Positions 44,705-54,816 of a stretch of DNA of 64,000 nucleotides are shown in pieces. The stretch covers positions 62,001-126,000 of the forward strand of contig JACKDV010000007.1 of NCBI GenBank assembly GCA_020633315.1. Direction: 5' to 3'. Position 1 is the first letter of the stretch, and each line of letters begins with the position of its first letter. The notes below the pieces were generated by a model, which saw only the letters and a list, made by a program, of their open reading frames with translations, was not told the DNA's origin and ran no database searches. The stretch is from Myxococcales bacterium. Lineage in GTDB: Bacteria; Myxococcota_A; Polyangia; Nannocystales; Nannocystaceae. Position numbers and translations under genes: made by a program.

Positions 44705-45910
44705 TCAGATCACCAAGGCCTTCTCGACCGCCATGAGCTTGTGCCGCGCCATCGCGAGGTTGCCCGCCTTGCGATCGATCGCGAGGTACAGGAACAGCGA
44801 GCCCTGGCGCAGGGGGAGGAGCAGGTGGTACTGGGTATCGAGGGTGATGAGGATGTCGGTGATGCCGCCTTCGAGCCCCAGCTCCTCCATCACCCGGAAC
44901 TTGGAGCGGATCACCTCGGTGTTGCCGGCGGCCGCGACCTCGATGGGGAAGCCGTTGGCCTTGGAGCCCAGGCACATGCCGCTCTCGTAGTCCACCAGCG
45001 CTGCGGCGATGCAGCCCTGGATGCCCATGGCTGCGTTGATCGATTGTTCGATGTTGGCCATTGACCTCTGCCTCTCTGTGTTCGTTTCTCGATGGGTTGC
45101 GTGTTCCTCGCGGATCGTCGGCTCCCCTTCGTCGGTGGGGAGCACCAAGAGTCCCGAGCCCGATTCCTCGAAGGAGAAGTCGTCCGGAACGAATTCGGGG
45201 ACGGCGGAGGCGCGGGGGCGGCCGCGCTCGTCCTCGAGCCGCGCCGCGTCGAGCAGCGCGGCCTGCAGCGAGATCGGCGAGCCGCCGCGCTCGCTGCGGC
45301 GCAGGGGTCCGATCTCGATCGCCGGCTCGGGCCAGCTCAGGATACGGGTCAGCGCGGACATGCCGGCGTCCTCGCCCTGGATGCTGCCGATGATCCGCCC
45401 GTGATCGATGAGCACCCGGCCGGAGTGATCCCCGCAGAACGCCCGCACCGTGCAGCTCCGGCGCTCCATCTCGAGCAGCTGCAGCAGCCCGGCCAGGGTC
45501 ACGCCCCCCAGCGAGCCGCGCCCCAGCGAGCGCAGGGTGCTGCGGCACAGCTCCACCAGCTGGGGGTAGTCGATCGGCTTGTCGACCACCGAGAGCACGC
45601 CGTTGCGCCGGGCGTCGACCTCGAGGCTGCGGTTGCCGAAGGCGGTCACCATGATCACCGGCAGGTGGAACCCGCGGCTGATCATCTCGGCCACGAGGAC
45701 CATGCCGTCCATCTCGGGCATGTTCACGTCGGTGACCACCAGGTCCACCAGGTGCTGCTCGAGCACCCCGAGCGCCTCGCGACCGTCGTGGGCGGTGAAC
45801 AGCTCCACCCCGGGGAGCTCGGTGGCGAGACCCTCCACTACCGAGCGGAGGAACACGTCCTCGTCGTCCACGACGAGCACGGAGCGGCCGGAGAGTCCGG
45901 TGTCGGGCAC
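44705..45910 (-). CDS. Response regulator-DUF4388-roadblock/LC7 fusion
   Basis: 401 residues. The receiver (about 8-125) has VVDDED, phosphoacceptor Asp near 60 (VVTDVNMPEMDG), Thr of VTAFG and Lys of VDKPID. A DUF4388 (PatA-N-like) domain follows (about 133-215; SLGGVTLAGLLQLLEMERRS). After a low-complexity linker comes a roadblock/LC7-like domain (284-401; MANIEQSINAAMGI, LYLAIDRKAGNLAMARHKL). There is no stop codon between the parts. An internal ATG at 45061, behind AGAGG, could also make the 118-residue roadblock domain alone. Such modules work with small GTPases (MglA-type) in polarity and motility; no GTPase is adjacent. Confidence 0.85.
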   Translation of the reverse strand: MPDTGLSGRSVLVVDDEDVFLRSVVEGLATELPGVELFTAHDGREALGVLEQHLVDLVVTDVNMPEMDGMVLVAEMISRGFHLPVIMVTAFGNRSLEVDARRNGVLSVVDKPIDYPQLVELCRSTLRSLGRGSLGGVTLAGLLQLLEMERRSCTVRAFCGDHSGRVLIDHGRIIGSIQGEDAGMSALTRILSWPEPAIEIGPLRRSERGGSPISLQAALLDAARLEDERGRPRASAVPEFVPDDFSFEESGSGLLVLPTDEGEPTIREEHATHRETNTERQRSMANIEQSINAAMGIQGCIAAALVDYESGMCLGSKANGFPIEVAAAGNTEVIRSKFRVMEELGLEGGITDILITLDTQYHLLLPLRQGSLFLYLAIDRKAGNLAMARHKLMAVEKALVI

Positions 45911-46011
45911 GCTCCCTTCGTTAGCGAGAAGCGTGCCAGCTCTGTCGCCGCCCCGAGAGCCGGTGCCGGGCCCTCTCCGGGCGGGGTGCGGGGGCTACGA
46001 GCGGGGACCGG

Positions 46012-47315
<1,304 letters not shown>

Positions 47316-47316
<1 letters not shown>

Positions 47317-48752
47317 CAGGCCATGTCCTCCCTCTGCGGGGCGCGAGCCAGCGACACCACCGCGCGGGTGCCCTCGCCCGGGGTGCTGAGCAGGCGCAGG
47401 CGCCCGCCCTGGTTGGCGGCGAGGCGGTTGGCGATCACCAGCCCCAGCCCCGTCCCGGTGCGCTTGGTGGTGAAGAACGGACGGAGCGCGTTGTCGAGCT
47501 CGTCGGCGGTCATGCCTCGGCCGTTGTCCACCACCGCGATGTCGACGTACTCGGAGCGGGCCATGGTCTCGACCCGGATCACCTTGTCGCCGTGGTCGCG
47601 CGGGGCCTCGATCGCGTTGCTCACCAGGTTGAGCAGGATCTGGTAGAGGGCCCGCTCGTCGGCGATCACGCTCACGGCCGGCGGCGGCTCGACCACCAGG
47701 GTCACCCCGGAGTCCCGCACGCTGGGCTGGACCAGCGCCACGACCTCTCGCAGCAGCACCGGGAGCTCGATGCGGTGCAGGGTGACGCTCTCGTGGCGCG
47801 AGAAGCTGCGCAGCGAGCTCAGCAGGAACTCGATGCGCTCGACCTCCCCGAGCACCCGCTGCAGGTAGTCGTGCACCTTGAGCGGGCCGAAGGTCTCGAG
47901 GTTGGAGCGCAGCACCGTCAGCGCGGTCTTGATGGAGTTGACCGGGTTCCCCAGCTCGTGGCGGATCCCCGACAGGAAGTGGCCCAGGTTGTCCGAGAGG
48001 TTGACCGAGTCGGCGATGGACTGCAGGCGCTCCACGTCGGTGACGTCGCGGGCGATCACGAGCAGGCTGGGCTCTCCGTCGAAGCCGTGGACCTGCTGGA
48101 CGTCCACGTCGAGCTGGCGATCTCCGCTGGGGGTGCAGGCGATGGCACCTCCGGTCCAGCTCAGGCCCTGCTCGAGCTGCTTCCAGGCGTTGCGCGGCAG
48201 CGGGATCTTGATGCCGTCGTCGTCCCCGAAGATCTCGTTGGCGGCCCGGTTGAGGTAGCGGATGCTGCGATCGATCGAGAGGACCACGATGGCCTCCTCC
48301 ACGTGATCGAGCGCGGCGACGATGTGCCGCATCGCGGCGTCCCGAGGGGTCTCCTCCGTCACGTCTCGCATCACTACCAATAGCTCCTGGTCCTGCGAGG
48401 GCCCCGTCGGCAGCGGCTCGGCGTAGCCGTCGACGAGGAAGGGGTTGCCGTTCTTGCGATAGCCGATGATGCGCCCCTCGAACGCGCGGCCGGCCCTGAG
48501 CTCCCGGACCGCATGGTCCAGCGTGGCCCGGTCGCTCTGTCGGCCCCACAGCACGTTGGGCGAGGCGCCCTGGACATCGTCGAGCTCATAGCCGGTCATG
48601 CGGGTGAAGGCCGGATTGACATAGGCGATCTGGACGTCCCCGGAATGGAGTCGTCCCTTCAGCACCATCACCGCCTCGTGCATGCTGGCGATGACGAGCT
48701 CAGACGCGCACGCTGTCGTGCTGGCGCCTCGTGTTCGATCACGAGCGGCCAT
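47316..48752 (-). CDS. PAS-containing sensor histidine kinase
   Basis: 478 residues from ATG 48752, which follows TAGGAT by 5 bases; an in-frame start 72 bases upstream is possible. Two PAS domains (about 15-130, with VNPAFTRMTGYELDDV, and about 140-245) precede HisKA, with the phosphoacceptor His in GIRHELGNPVNSIKTAL. The HATPase_c domain shows LVSNAIEA, VDNGRGM, FFTTKRTGTGLGL. No TM segment, so it is cytoplasmic. It is translationally coupled to the NtrC-type regulator and probably senses an intracellular signal. The target promoter is unknown, but the CCAAC-type repeats upstream are a candidate for its own control. Confidence 0.94.
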
Positions 48753-49124
48753 CGTCGATCCTACCCTCGTCGGTCGACCGGCGGGAGTCCCACTTCGATT
48801 CGTAGCACCCGAGCTACGTTTCACTCGTGTACGGGCAACTCTCCGATGGCCCCAACGCCGTTGGAGCCACGTTGGGGCGATGCATGGAGGAAGTGTCCCT
48901 TCTTCGACCCCTTCCTTTCACGGATGGGCCGAGGGCCTGCGCAAGGTCCACCCTTCGAGATGCGGCCGAGAACGGCACGGATGAGCCACTTCAGTCCCGC
49001 CGTGGTGGCCCGAATGGCCAGTGGCGCATGGGCTGGCCCGCGAGCAAATCGGGTGCAGCGGGCTCGGCTCGGGCCGCCGACGGGCCGCTGGGCTTGCCGA
49101 GGGCCCGCGTCTACCATCTGTCGG
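48753..49124. other. 372-base intergenic region with an 8-bp inverted repeat
   Basis: Divergent region between the histidine kinase and the RND transporter. GCCCCAAC (48849-48856) and GTTGGGGC (48871-48878) form a perfect inverted repeat with a 14-base spacer that itself contains another GTTGG (48860-48864), giving three CCAAC/GTTGG half-sites. The rest shows no open frame with plausible homology. The half-sites are compatible with an enhancer site for the adjacent NtrC-type protein. No clear GG-N10-GC sigma54 box was found. Confidence 0.4.
49112..49117 (+). promoter_or_regulatory. TACCAT, possible -10 element
   Basis: TACCAT ends 7 bases before the GTG at 49125, as at other genes in the window. 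Confidence 0.3.
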
Positions 49125-51887
49125 GTGAGCGACGCGCCTGCGCCATCCGATGACCACCCCATCGTTCGGGCCCGCTGGGTCGTGCTGCTGCTGCTGCTGG
49201 GGGTGTGTGCCTGGCTGATCCCGGGGATCTCCCAGCTCCGTCACGACGATGACGTCCTGGCGTTCCTCCCTCCCGAGCACCCCGACGTGGTCGCGTTCCG
49301 CGAGGTGGCCGATCGCTTCGGCATGCTCGAGGTGGCCCTCGTGGGCCTCGCCAGCGACGAGCCCCTGCTCGAAGTCGAGCGCACCGAGCAGGTGCGTACG
49401 CTATCGACCCACTTGTCGGAGATACCCGGGGTGCGCCTGGTGCTCTCCTACCCGGAGTTCCCCGAGGCCAAGGTGGTCGACGAGACCCTGGTGGTCCAGC
49501 GGCTCGTGCCCAAGGGCCTGGAGGCCGAGGAGATCCGCCAGCGCGTGCTCAGCAACGCGGATGCGGTGGGCAACTTCATCTCGGAGGACGGGAACGCTGC
49601 GGCGATCATGGTCTTCCTCAGCCCGGCGACCGGATCGGACCGCGCCCAGCAGCGGGCCACCGAGCTGGGGGCCATCCGCGAGGTGGTCGCGAGCGACTGG
49701 GACGGCGAGGCCTACTTCGGCGGCGCACCCTTCATGGAGGTCGCGGCCTCCGACGCCTCCCGCGAGGACATCGAGCGGCTGTCGCCCATCGTGATTGCGG
49801 TGCTGGTGATCGCCTCGGCCCTGCTGCTGGGCAGCGCCACCGCGGCGGGCCTCAACCTCATCATCACCGGCCTGGGGGTGGCGCTCATCGTGGGCGCCCA
49901 CGGTCGCTTCGGCGAGCCCTTCACCATCGTCTCGAGCACCACGCCGGTGATGATGGTGGCCCTGGGGGGCGCCTTCGGGATGCACATGCTCGCCGGCTTC
50001 CAGCGCCAGGCGGGCACCGTGCGCGAGCGGGCCAACGCCACGCTGCGCGAGCTGTGGAAGCCGGTGCTGCTCAGCGGGCTCACCACGGCCACCGCGTTCT
50101 TCGCCCTGCTGGTCATGCCGCAGCAGCCGATGCAGCGCTTCGGCCTCGTGGCGGGGGTGAGCATGCTGGTGCTGCTGGTGCTCGCGCTGGTGGCGATGCC
50201 GGCCCTGCTCGCGGTGCTGCCCCGTCGGCTGCTGCGGACCCGCGACAACCCGCACCTGCCGCTGCGCTGGATGCCGCCGCTGTGGCTGGTGGCCGCGCTC
50301 GGCGTGGCCGGGGCCGCGCTCGGCACCCAGCTCCAGCCCGAGCCCGACACCACCGAGATGTTCGCCGAGGACAGCGGCCCGCGTCGCGCCGATCGCTTCT
50401 TCAACGAGCACTTCGGGGGCTCGCAGTTCCTGCAGATCGCGGTCGAGGCCGACCTCACCCAGCCCATCGCGCTGCGGGAGATCCGGGACATGGTCGACGA
50501 GCTGCGCGAGATCGACGGCATCGTCGACGTGCGCAGCGTGGTCGATCCCGTGGCCACGGTGAGCGAGGGCTTCGGTGGGCGCCGGGGCATCCCCGAGAAC
50601 CATCCCCGCACGCGACGGGTGGTGAGCAACCTGGCCGACCACCCGGCGATGACCCAGCTGATGGTCCCCGAGGCCGACGCGGCGATCATCCACGTCAAGC
50701 TGGCCCCCGGCGGCGGCGAGCACCAGCAGCGCGTGACCGAGGCGGTCCGGGCCGTGGTGGCCGCGCGCGACCTCCCGCAGCTCCGGGTGGGCAACGGCCA
50801 GGATCCCGCGCTGCGCCCGGTGGTGAAGGAGGCGGTGCGCAAGCGACTCGAGCGCTTCCTCGGCGAGCCGATCGACGCCGCGCGCTTCGACGAGGTGGTC
50901 GACGCCAAGGCGAGCGCCAGCTCGATGAAGGACGAGCTGCTGCGCCTGCGCGAGCGAGCGCTGGGCACCGACGAGCTCATCGAGCCGCTCCCCGAGGAGG
51001 AGTGGCAGGCGGTCGACCCCGCCAAGCTCTTCGACACCCGCGGCCCCGCCCTGGAGAGCTACTTGAAGCAGACGCTGCCCGGCCTGGCCGAGAAGGACCC
51101 CGAGGGCATCGGCATCGTGGCGGAGTTCCTGGGGCAGTGGGTCGACGAGGCCAAGGAGGCCCAGCGCTTCACCGCCTCGTGCACGGTGCTGGGCCTGCCC
51201 CCGCCGCCTCGGCCCGCGACGCCGGACGGCGACGAGGAAGGGCTGCCCGGCGAGGACGAGGGCGCCACGCCGAAGCCCGCCGCGGCCGCGGCCGCCGATG
51301 GTCGCTGCTCCCAGGTGCTCGCGATCCTCTCCGAGCTGGGCGACGAGACCTGGCGGATCCCCGAGGGCGTCGAGCTGCCGCCGCTGGAGACCATCGACTG
51401 GAAGGTACGCCTCACCGGTCAGCCCGTGATCGGCCAGGCCTTCGCGAGCAGCGTGAGCACCAGCCTCCGCGACTCCACCCTCGTCTCGCTCGGGGCGCTG
51501 GCCGTGGTGCTGCTGATCTTCGGCCACATCCGGGCGCTCGCTCCCGCGGTGTGGACGGTGATGCTCACGGCCGGGGTGATCTTCTTGCTGGGTCACCCGA
51601 TCAGCATCGGCACCAGCATGGTGGCCTGCATCGCCCTCGGGGCCGGGGTGGACTTCGCGATCCACCTCGGCGTGCGGGCGCGACAAGAAGGAGGAGGGCA
51701 GGCGGCCACCGATGCCCTCGGCGGCGTGATCATGGTGACCGGGCTCCAGCTCGCGCTCGCCTTCCTCGTGCTGCTGGCCTCCGAGATGCCACCGCTGCGG
51801 CAGTTCGGCGTGGGCTTGGCCATCGGTCTGCTCGGCGCGGCGGCCGGAGCCGTGTGGCTCACCCCTCGGCTGTACCGTCGACGCTAG
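49125..51887 (+). CDS. RND/MMPL-family transporter
   Basis: 920 residues from GTG 49125. TM1 lies at about 18-38, then a periplasmic domain (about 40-220), five TM segments (about 222-365, with ALGGAFGMHMLAGFQR and TTATAFFALLVMP), TM7 near 385, a larger periplasmic domain (about 400-770), and a final TM bundle (about 775-915; CIALGAGVDFAIHLGVRAR). The second periplasmic domain has a Glu/Ala/Pro-rich insertion (about 680-730). This layout is that of the MMPL/HpnN subgroup that moves lipids. The LolA-like and DUF1302-like genes just downstream favour lipid export to the outer membrane. Confidence 0.88.
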   Translation: MSDAPAPSDDHPIVRARWVVLLLLLGVCAWLIPGISQLRHDDDVLAFLPPEHPDVVAFREVADRFGMLEVALVGLASDEPLLEVERTEQVRTLSTHLSEIPGVRLVLSYPEFPEAKVVDETLVVQRLVPKGLEAEEIRQRVLSNADAVGNFISEDGNAAAIMVFLSPATGSDRAQQRATELGAIREVVASDWDGEAYFGGAPFMEVAASDASREDIERLSPIVIAVLVIASALLLGSATAAGLNLIITGLGVALIVGAHGRFGEPFTIVSSTTPVMMVALGGAFGMHMLAGFQRQAGTVRERANATLRELWKPVLLSGLTTATAFFALLVMPQQPMQRFGLVAGVSMLVLLVLALVAMPALLAVLPRRLLRTRDNPHLPLRWMPPLWLVAALGVAGAALGTQLQPEPDTTEMFAEDSGPRRADRFFNEHFGGSQFLQIAVEADLTQPIALREIRDMVDELREIDGIVDVRSVVDPVATVSEGFGGRRGIPENHPRTRRVVSNLADHPAMTQLMVPEADAAIIHVKLAPGGGEHQQRVTEAVRAVVAARDLPQLRVGNGQDPALRPVVKEAVRKRLERFLGEPIDAARFDEVVDAKASASSMKDELLRLRERALGTDELIEPLPEEEWQAVDPAKLFDTRGPALESYLKQTLPGLAEKDPEGIGIVAEFLGQWVDEAKEAQRFTASCTVLGLPPPPRPATPDGDEEGLPGEDEGATPKPAAAAAADGRCSQVLAILSELGDETWRIPEGVELPPLETIDWKVRLTGQPVIGQAFASSVSTSLRDSTLVSLGALAVVLLIFGHIRALAPAVWTVMLTAGVIFLLGHPISIGTSMVACIALGAGVDFAIHLGVRARQEGGGQAATDALGGVIMVTGLQLALAFLVLLASEMPPLRQFGVGLAIGLLGAAAGAVWLTPRLYRRR

Positions 51888-51940
51888 CGGGATCCCATGG
51901 TGTGCCCTGGATCACGGGATTCGGGAAAAGCCTGATGATC

Positions 51941-51972
51941 CCTGGCATTTGTCGCTCGATCGAAATCCCAGG
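51941..51972. repeat. Imperfect inverted repeat upstream of the LolA-like gene
   Basis: CCTGG-C-ATTT and AAAT-C-CCAGG are inverse except for one mismatch, separated by 12 bases. It lies 129-160 bases upstream of the LolA-like start and 54 bases after the RND stop. Could be an operator, an attenuator or a processing hairpin. Two partial copies of the CCTGGAT/CCTGATGATCC motif precede it. Confidence 0.35.
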
Positions 51973-52100
51973 CGAATAGGACCGCTCATCCGACGTCCAA
52001 CCGCAGCGCCAACGAGTCCGGGCCCTCTGGCTCGACCCGGTGCGAACGTTCCTGCACACTCCGTCCCGCCTCGACGCTGATACCCTCGGGAGCCACTCTC

Positions 52101-52868
52101 ATGATGATGCGCTCGGTCCTGGTCGCCCTGTCCCTGTCCTTCGCCGCCACCCTCCCGGCCGCGGCGGCCGTGCCCGCCCCCGCGGCGGTGATGGTCGACG
52201 CCAACAAGATCCTCGCCGAGATCGACCGGCGCGCCAGCGTCTTCGACGACCAGCAGTACGAGGCCACCATGAAGGTCCTCAAGGGCGGCGAGCTCAAGAA
52301 GACCCTCGAGTTCGAGTCCACGATGAAGGGGCTCGACAAGCAGTTCCTGACCTTCACCGCCCCCGGGGACGTGGCGGGCATGAAGGTGCTGATGCAGGAC
52401 GCCGACACGCTGTACATCTATACTCCCGAGTTCAAGAAGGTCCGTCGCGTGGCCGCCCACATGCAGAACCAGGGCTTCATGGGCAGCACCTTCACCTACT
52501 CGGACATGACCGAGGTGCAGATGTCGCCCTTCTACAACGCCGAGCTCGGCGGGAAGGACGGCTCGGAGACCACCCTGGTCCTGCGCCCCAAGCCCGACAT
52601 CGAGCGGCCCTACGCCCGCATCGAGCTGGTCATCGACAGCAAGAAGGGCGGCGTGACCAAGGTCCGCTACTACGACGGCAGCGACAACCTCAAGCGCACC
52701 CAGCTGCGCGAGGAGTGGACCAAGGTGGATGGTGAGCTGATGCCCACCCGGATCACGATGACCGATCACGGCACCGGGGATTCCACCGTCATCGAGCTCC
52801 GCAACGTGCGGGTCAACCAGGGCGTCTCCGACGACCTGTTCTCGCGTCGCATGCTGCTCCGAGGATAG
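52101..52868 (+). CDS. LolA-like outer-membrane lipoprotein-sorting protein
   Basis: 255 residues. The signal peptide ends near residue 24 (AAAAVPAPA). The domain matches the LolA_like group that accompanies MMPL transporters: YEATMKVLKGGELKK, ESTMKGLDKQFLTFTAPGDVAGMKVLM and DTLYIYTPEFKKVRRVAAH, the last a strong family signature (the longer strings are shortened). These proteins probably carry a hydrophobic ligand across the periplasm. An ATG at 52104 is nearly equivalent to 52101. It lies between RND and barrel genes, 213 and 15 bases away. Confidence 0.88.
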   Translation: MMMRSVLVALSLSFAATLPAAAAVPAPAAVMVDANKILAEIDRRASVFDDQQYEATMKVLKGGELKKTLEFESTMKGLDKQFLTFTAPGDVAGMKVLMQDADTLYIYTPEFKKVRRVAAHMQNQGFMGSTFTYSDMTEVQMSPFYNAELGGKDGSETTLVLRPKPDIERPYARIELVIDSKKGGVTKVRYYDGSDNLKRTQLREEWTKVDGELMPTRITMTDHGTGDSTVIELRNVRVNQGVSDDLFSRRMLLRG

Positions 52869-52869
52869 T

Positions 52870-52875
52870 TACACT
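52870..52875 (+). promoter_or_regulatory. TACACT, possible -10 element
   Basis: TACACT ends 8 bases before the GTG at 52884, exactly as at 54817. Confidence 0.4.
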
Positions 52876-52883
52876 GAGCCGTC

Positions 52884-54800
52884 GTGTCGGCTCTGCTGCT
52901 GCTCTCGATCTCGTTCGCGTCCTTTCCGGTCCCGGGCTCTCGCGTCAGTCCCATCGATGTCGTCGATGGGCCCGCGAGCCCGGGACTCAGCTTTGGGGCG
53001 GCCACGCATGCACGGCTCGGCTTCGCGCCTGCGCCCGACGATGCCGTGAGCCCCGAGGGCGAGCCGGGCGACTCGGCGCCGCCCGTCGACGGCACGGAGC
53101 CCGAGGAGGTCGCGACCGTCGAGGGCGAGCCCGAGGACGGGATCGAAGAGGAGCCCGAGGAGGCCGGTGAGCCTCCCGAGGACGGTGGCGAGGACGAGCC
53201 AGCCAAGGGCGAGCCCGAGGACGAGGGCGAGCCGGGCGACCTGGGGCTCGACGACATCTTCGGCACCGAGGAGGACCACACCGACGTCACCGTGGTGTCC
53301 GAGAAGGGCGAGGAGGGCAGTGAGGGGGGCTCGACCGGAACCCCGACCGCGGTCGCGGCCCGCCGCCCTCGCCTCGACATGAGCGACAAGCTCGACACCC
53401 GCATCCGCATCGTCACCAGCGCCTACTTCGACACCGCGCGGGTCGAGCAGCGCCTGTTCAGCCGCAACGAGAACCGCCTCGAGTTCTACTTCGCCTACAC
53501 GCCCAACGAGCACCTGCAGATCGTGGGTGACGTGGAGCCGGTGTTCTTCGGCGTGGCCCAGGCCCAGGAGCTCGACGACCTGGCCACCCGCCAGATGCTC
53601 ACCCCCTTCCACATCGAGAGCGACGCGGCCTACGTGGCGCTCAACGACATCCTGCCCGGCCTCGACATCAAGATCGGCCGGCAGACCCTGGTGTGGGGCA
53701 CCGCCGACAAATTCAACCCCACCAACAACATCAACGCCGACGACCTCGAGGACCGCCCGCTGTTTACCGAGCCGATCGGCAACCAGATGATCGTGGTCGA
53801 CTACGCGCCGCTGGCCGACAAGCTGTGGTTCCAGGGCGTGTACGTCCCCATCTTCTACCCGGCCCTGCTGCCCCCCTCGGCCGCGGCCGCGCTCAAGGAT
53901 CCGCAGGCACCGGTGCCCTACGCCCACGAGAGCGACCTACAGCGCATCGGCGCGCTGCAGGAGCTGCTGAGCATCAACGAGATGCTCGTGCCCCAGGTGA
54001 GCACCACCGTCAAGGTACCCAAGGCCCGCTTCACCAACGGGCAGAGCGCGATCAAGCTGGGCACCACCCTGGGCGGCGTGGACATGTCGGTCTCGTACTT
54101 CAACGGCCGCCACGACATCCCCACCCCCATCCTCGCCGAGGCCGGGATCATCCTCCCGCAGGACGGGACCCAAGCCGGCTGCTGCTACACCTCGCACGTC
54201 ACCCTGATCTACCCGCGCATGCAGGTGATCGGAGCCGACTTCGCCACCCAGCTCCCCTTCCTGGGCAACATGGGGCTGTGGGGAGAGGGGGCGCTGTTCA
54301 TCCCCCAGGCGCAGAACCTGCTCATCGAGTTCCCGATCCCGGTCGACATCACCCCCAGCGGGCGCCCCAACGACGACGGCATCCCCAACCCGGTGCGGAG
54401 CATGCAGGGGCCCACCATCCTCGACCGCCCCTTCATCAAGGCGACCACCGGCTTCGACTACAGCTTCGGCAAGCACGTGTACCTGCAGGCGCAGTACCTG
54501 CGGGGCTTCATCGACGAGTTCGGCGCCGGCCACATCGGCAACTACATCGTGGGCGGGACCGACCTCATCTTCTTCGATCGTCACCTCATCTTCCGCATGT
54601 TCGGCGTGGCCGACCTGCCCACCGGGCGCGGGGACAACAGCTCGTACGTGCTGTACCCCGAGCTCATCCTGGTGCCGCCGTGGGGCAGCGTGACGATGGA
54701 GATCGGCTCGTTCTTCCTGCTGGGCGAATCCGACACCAAGTTCGGTCAGGCGGCCACGGGCTCGTCGATCGCATTCGTGAAGGTCGCCGGTCAGTTCTGA
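52884..54800 (+). CDS. DUF1302-like outer-membrane beta-barrel with acidic linker
   Basis: 638 residues from GTG 52884. A short signal-like N-terminus is followed by an acidic Glu/Gly/Pro/Asp linker (about 45-140). The barrel region (about 170-638) contains IKIGRQTLVWGTADKFNPTN (shortened) and NADDLEDRPLFTEPIGNQM, which match the DUF1302/porin-like family, with many amphipathic strands and a final VKVAGQF ending in Phe, as in barrels folded by BamA. Together with the LolA-like protein and RND transporter it forms a complete envelope lipid-transport set. Confidence 0.8.
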   Translation: MSALLLLSISFASFPVPGSRVSPIDVVDGPASPGLSFGAATHARLGFAPAPDDAVSPEGEPGDSAPPVDGTEPEEVATVEGEPEDGIEEEPEEAGEPPEDGGEDEPAKGEPEDEGEPGDLGLDDIFGTEEDHTDVTVVSEKGEEGSEGGSTGTPTAVAARRPRLDMSDKLDTRIRIVTSAYFDTARVEQRLFSRNENRLEFYFAYTPNEHLQIVGDVEPVFFGVAQAQELDDLATRQMLTPFHIESDAAYVALNDILPGLDIKIGRQTLVWGTADKFNPTNNINADDLEDRPLFTEPIGNQMIVVDYAPLADKLWFQGVYVPIFYPALLPPSAAAALKDPQAPVPYAHESDLQRIGALQELLSINEMLVPQVSTTVKVPKARFTNGQSAIKLGTTLGGVDMSVSYFNGRHDIPTPILAEAGIILPQDGTQAGCCYTSHVTLIYPRMQVIGADFATQLPFLGNMGLWGEGALFIPQAQNLLIEFPIPVDITPSGRPNDDGIPNPVRSMQGPTILDRPFIKATTGFDYSFGKHVYLQAQYLRGFIDEFGAGHIGNYIVGGTDLIFFDRHLIFRMFGVADLPTGRGDNSSYVLYPELILVPPWGSVTMEIGSFFLLGESDTKFGQAATGSSIAFVKVAGQF

Positions 54801-54802
54801 TC

Positions 54803-54808
54803 TACACT
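54803..54808 (+). promoter_or_regulatory. TACACT, possible -10 element
   Basis: TACACT ends 8 bases before the GTG at 54817 and lies 2 bases after the stop of the barrel gene, implying a separate near-leaderless transcript. Confidence 0.4.
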
Positions 54809-54816
54809 CGACGGCG

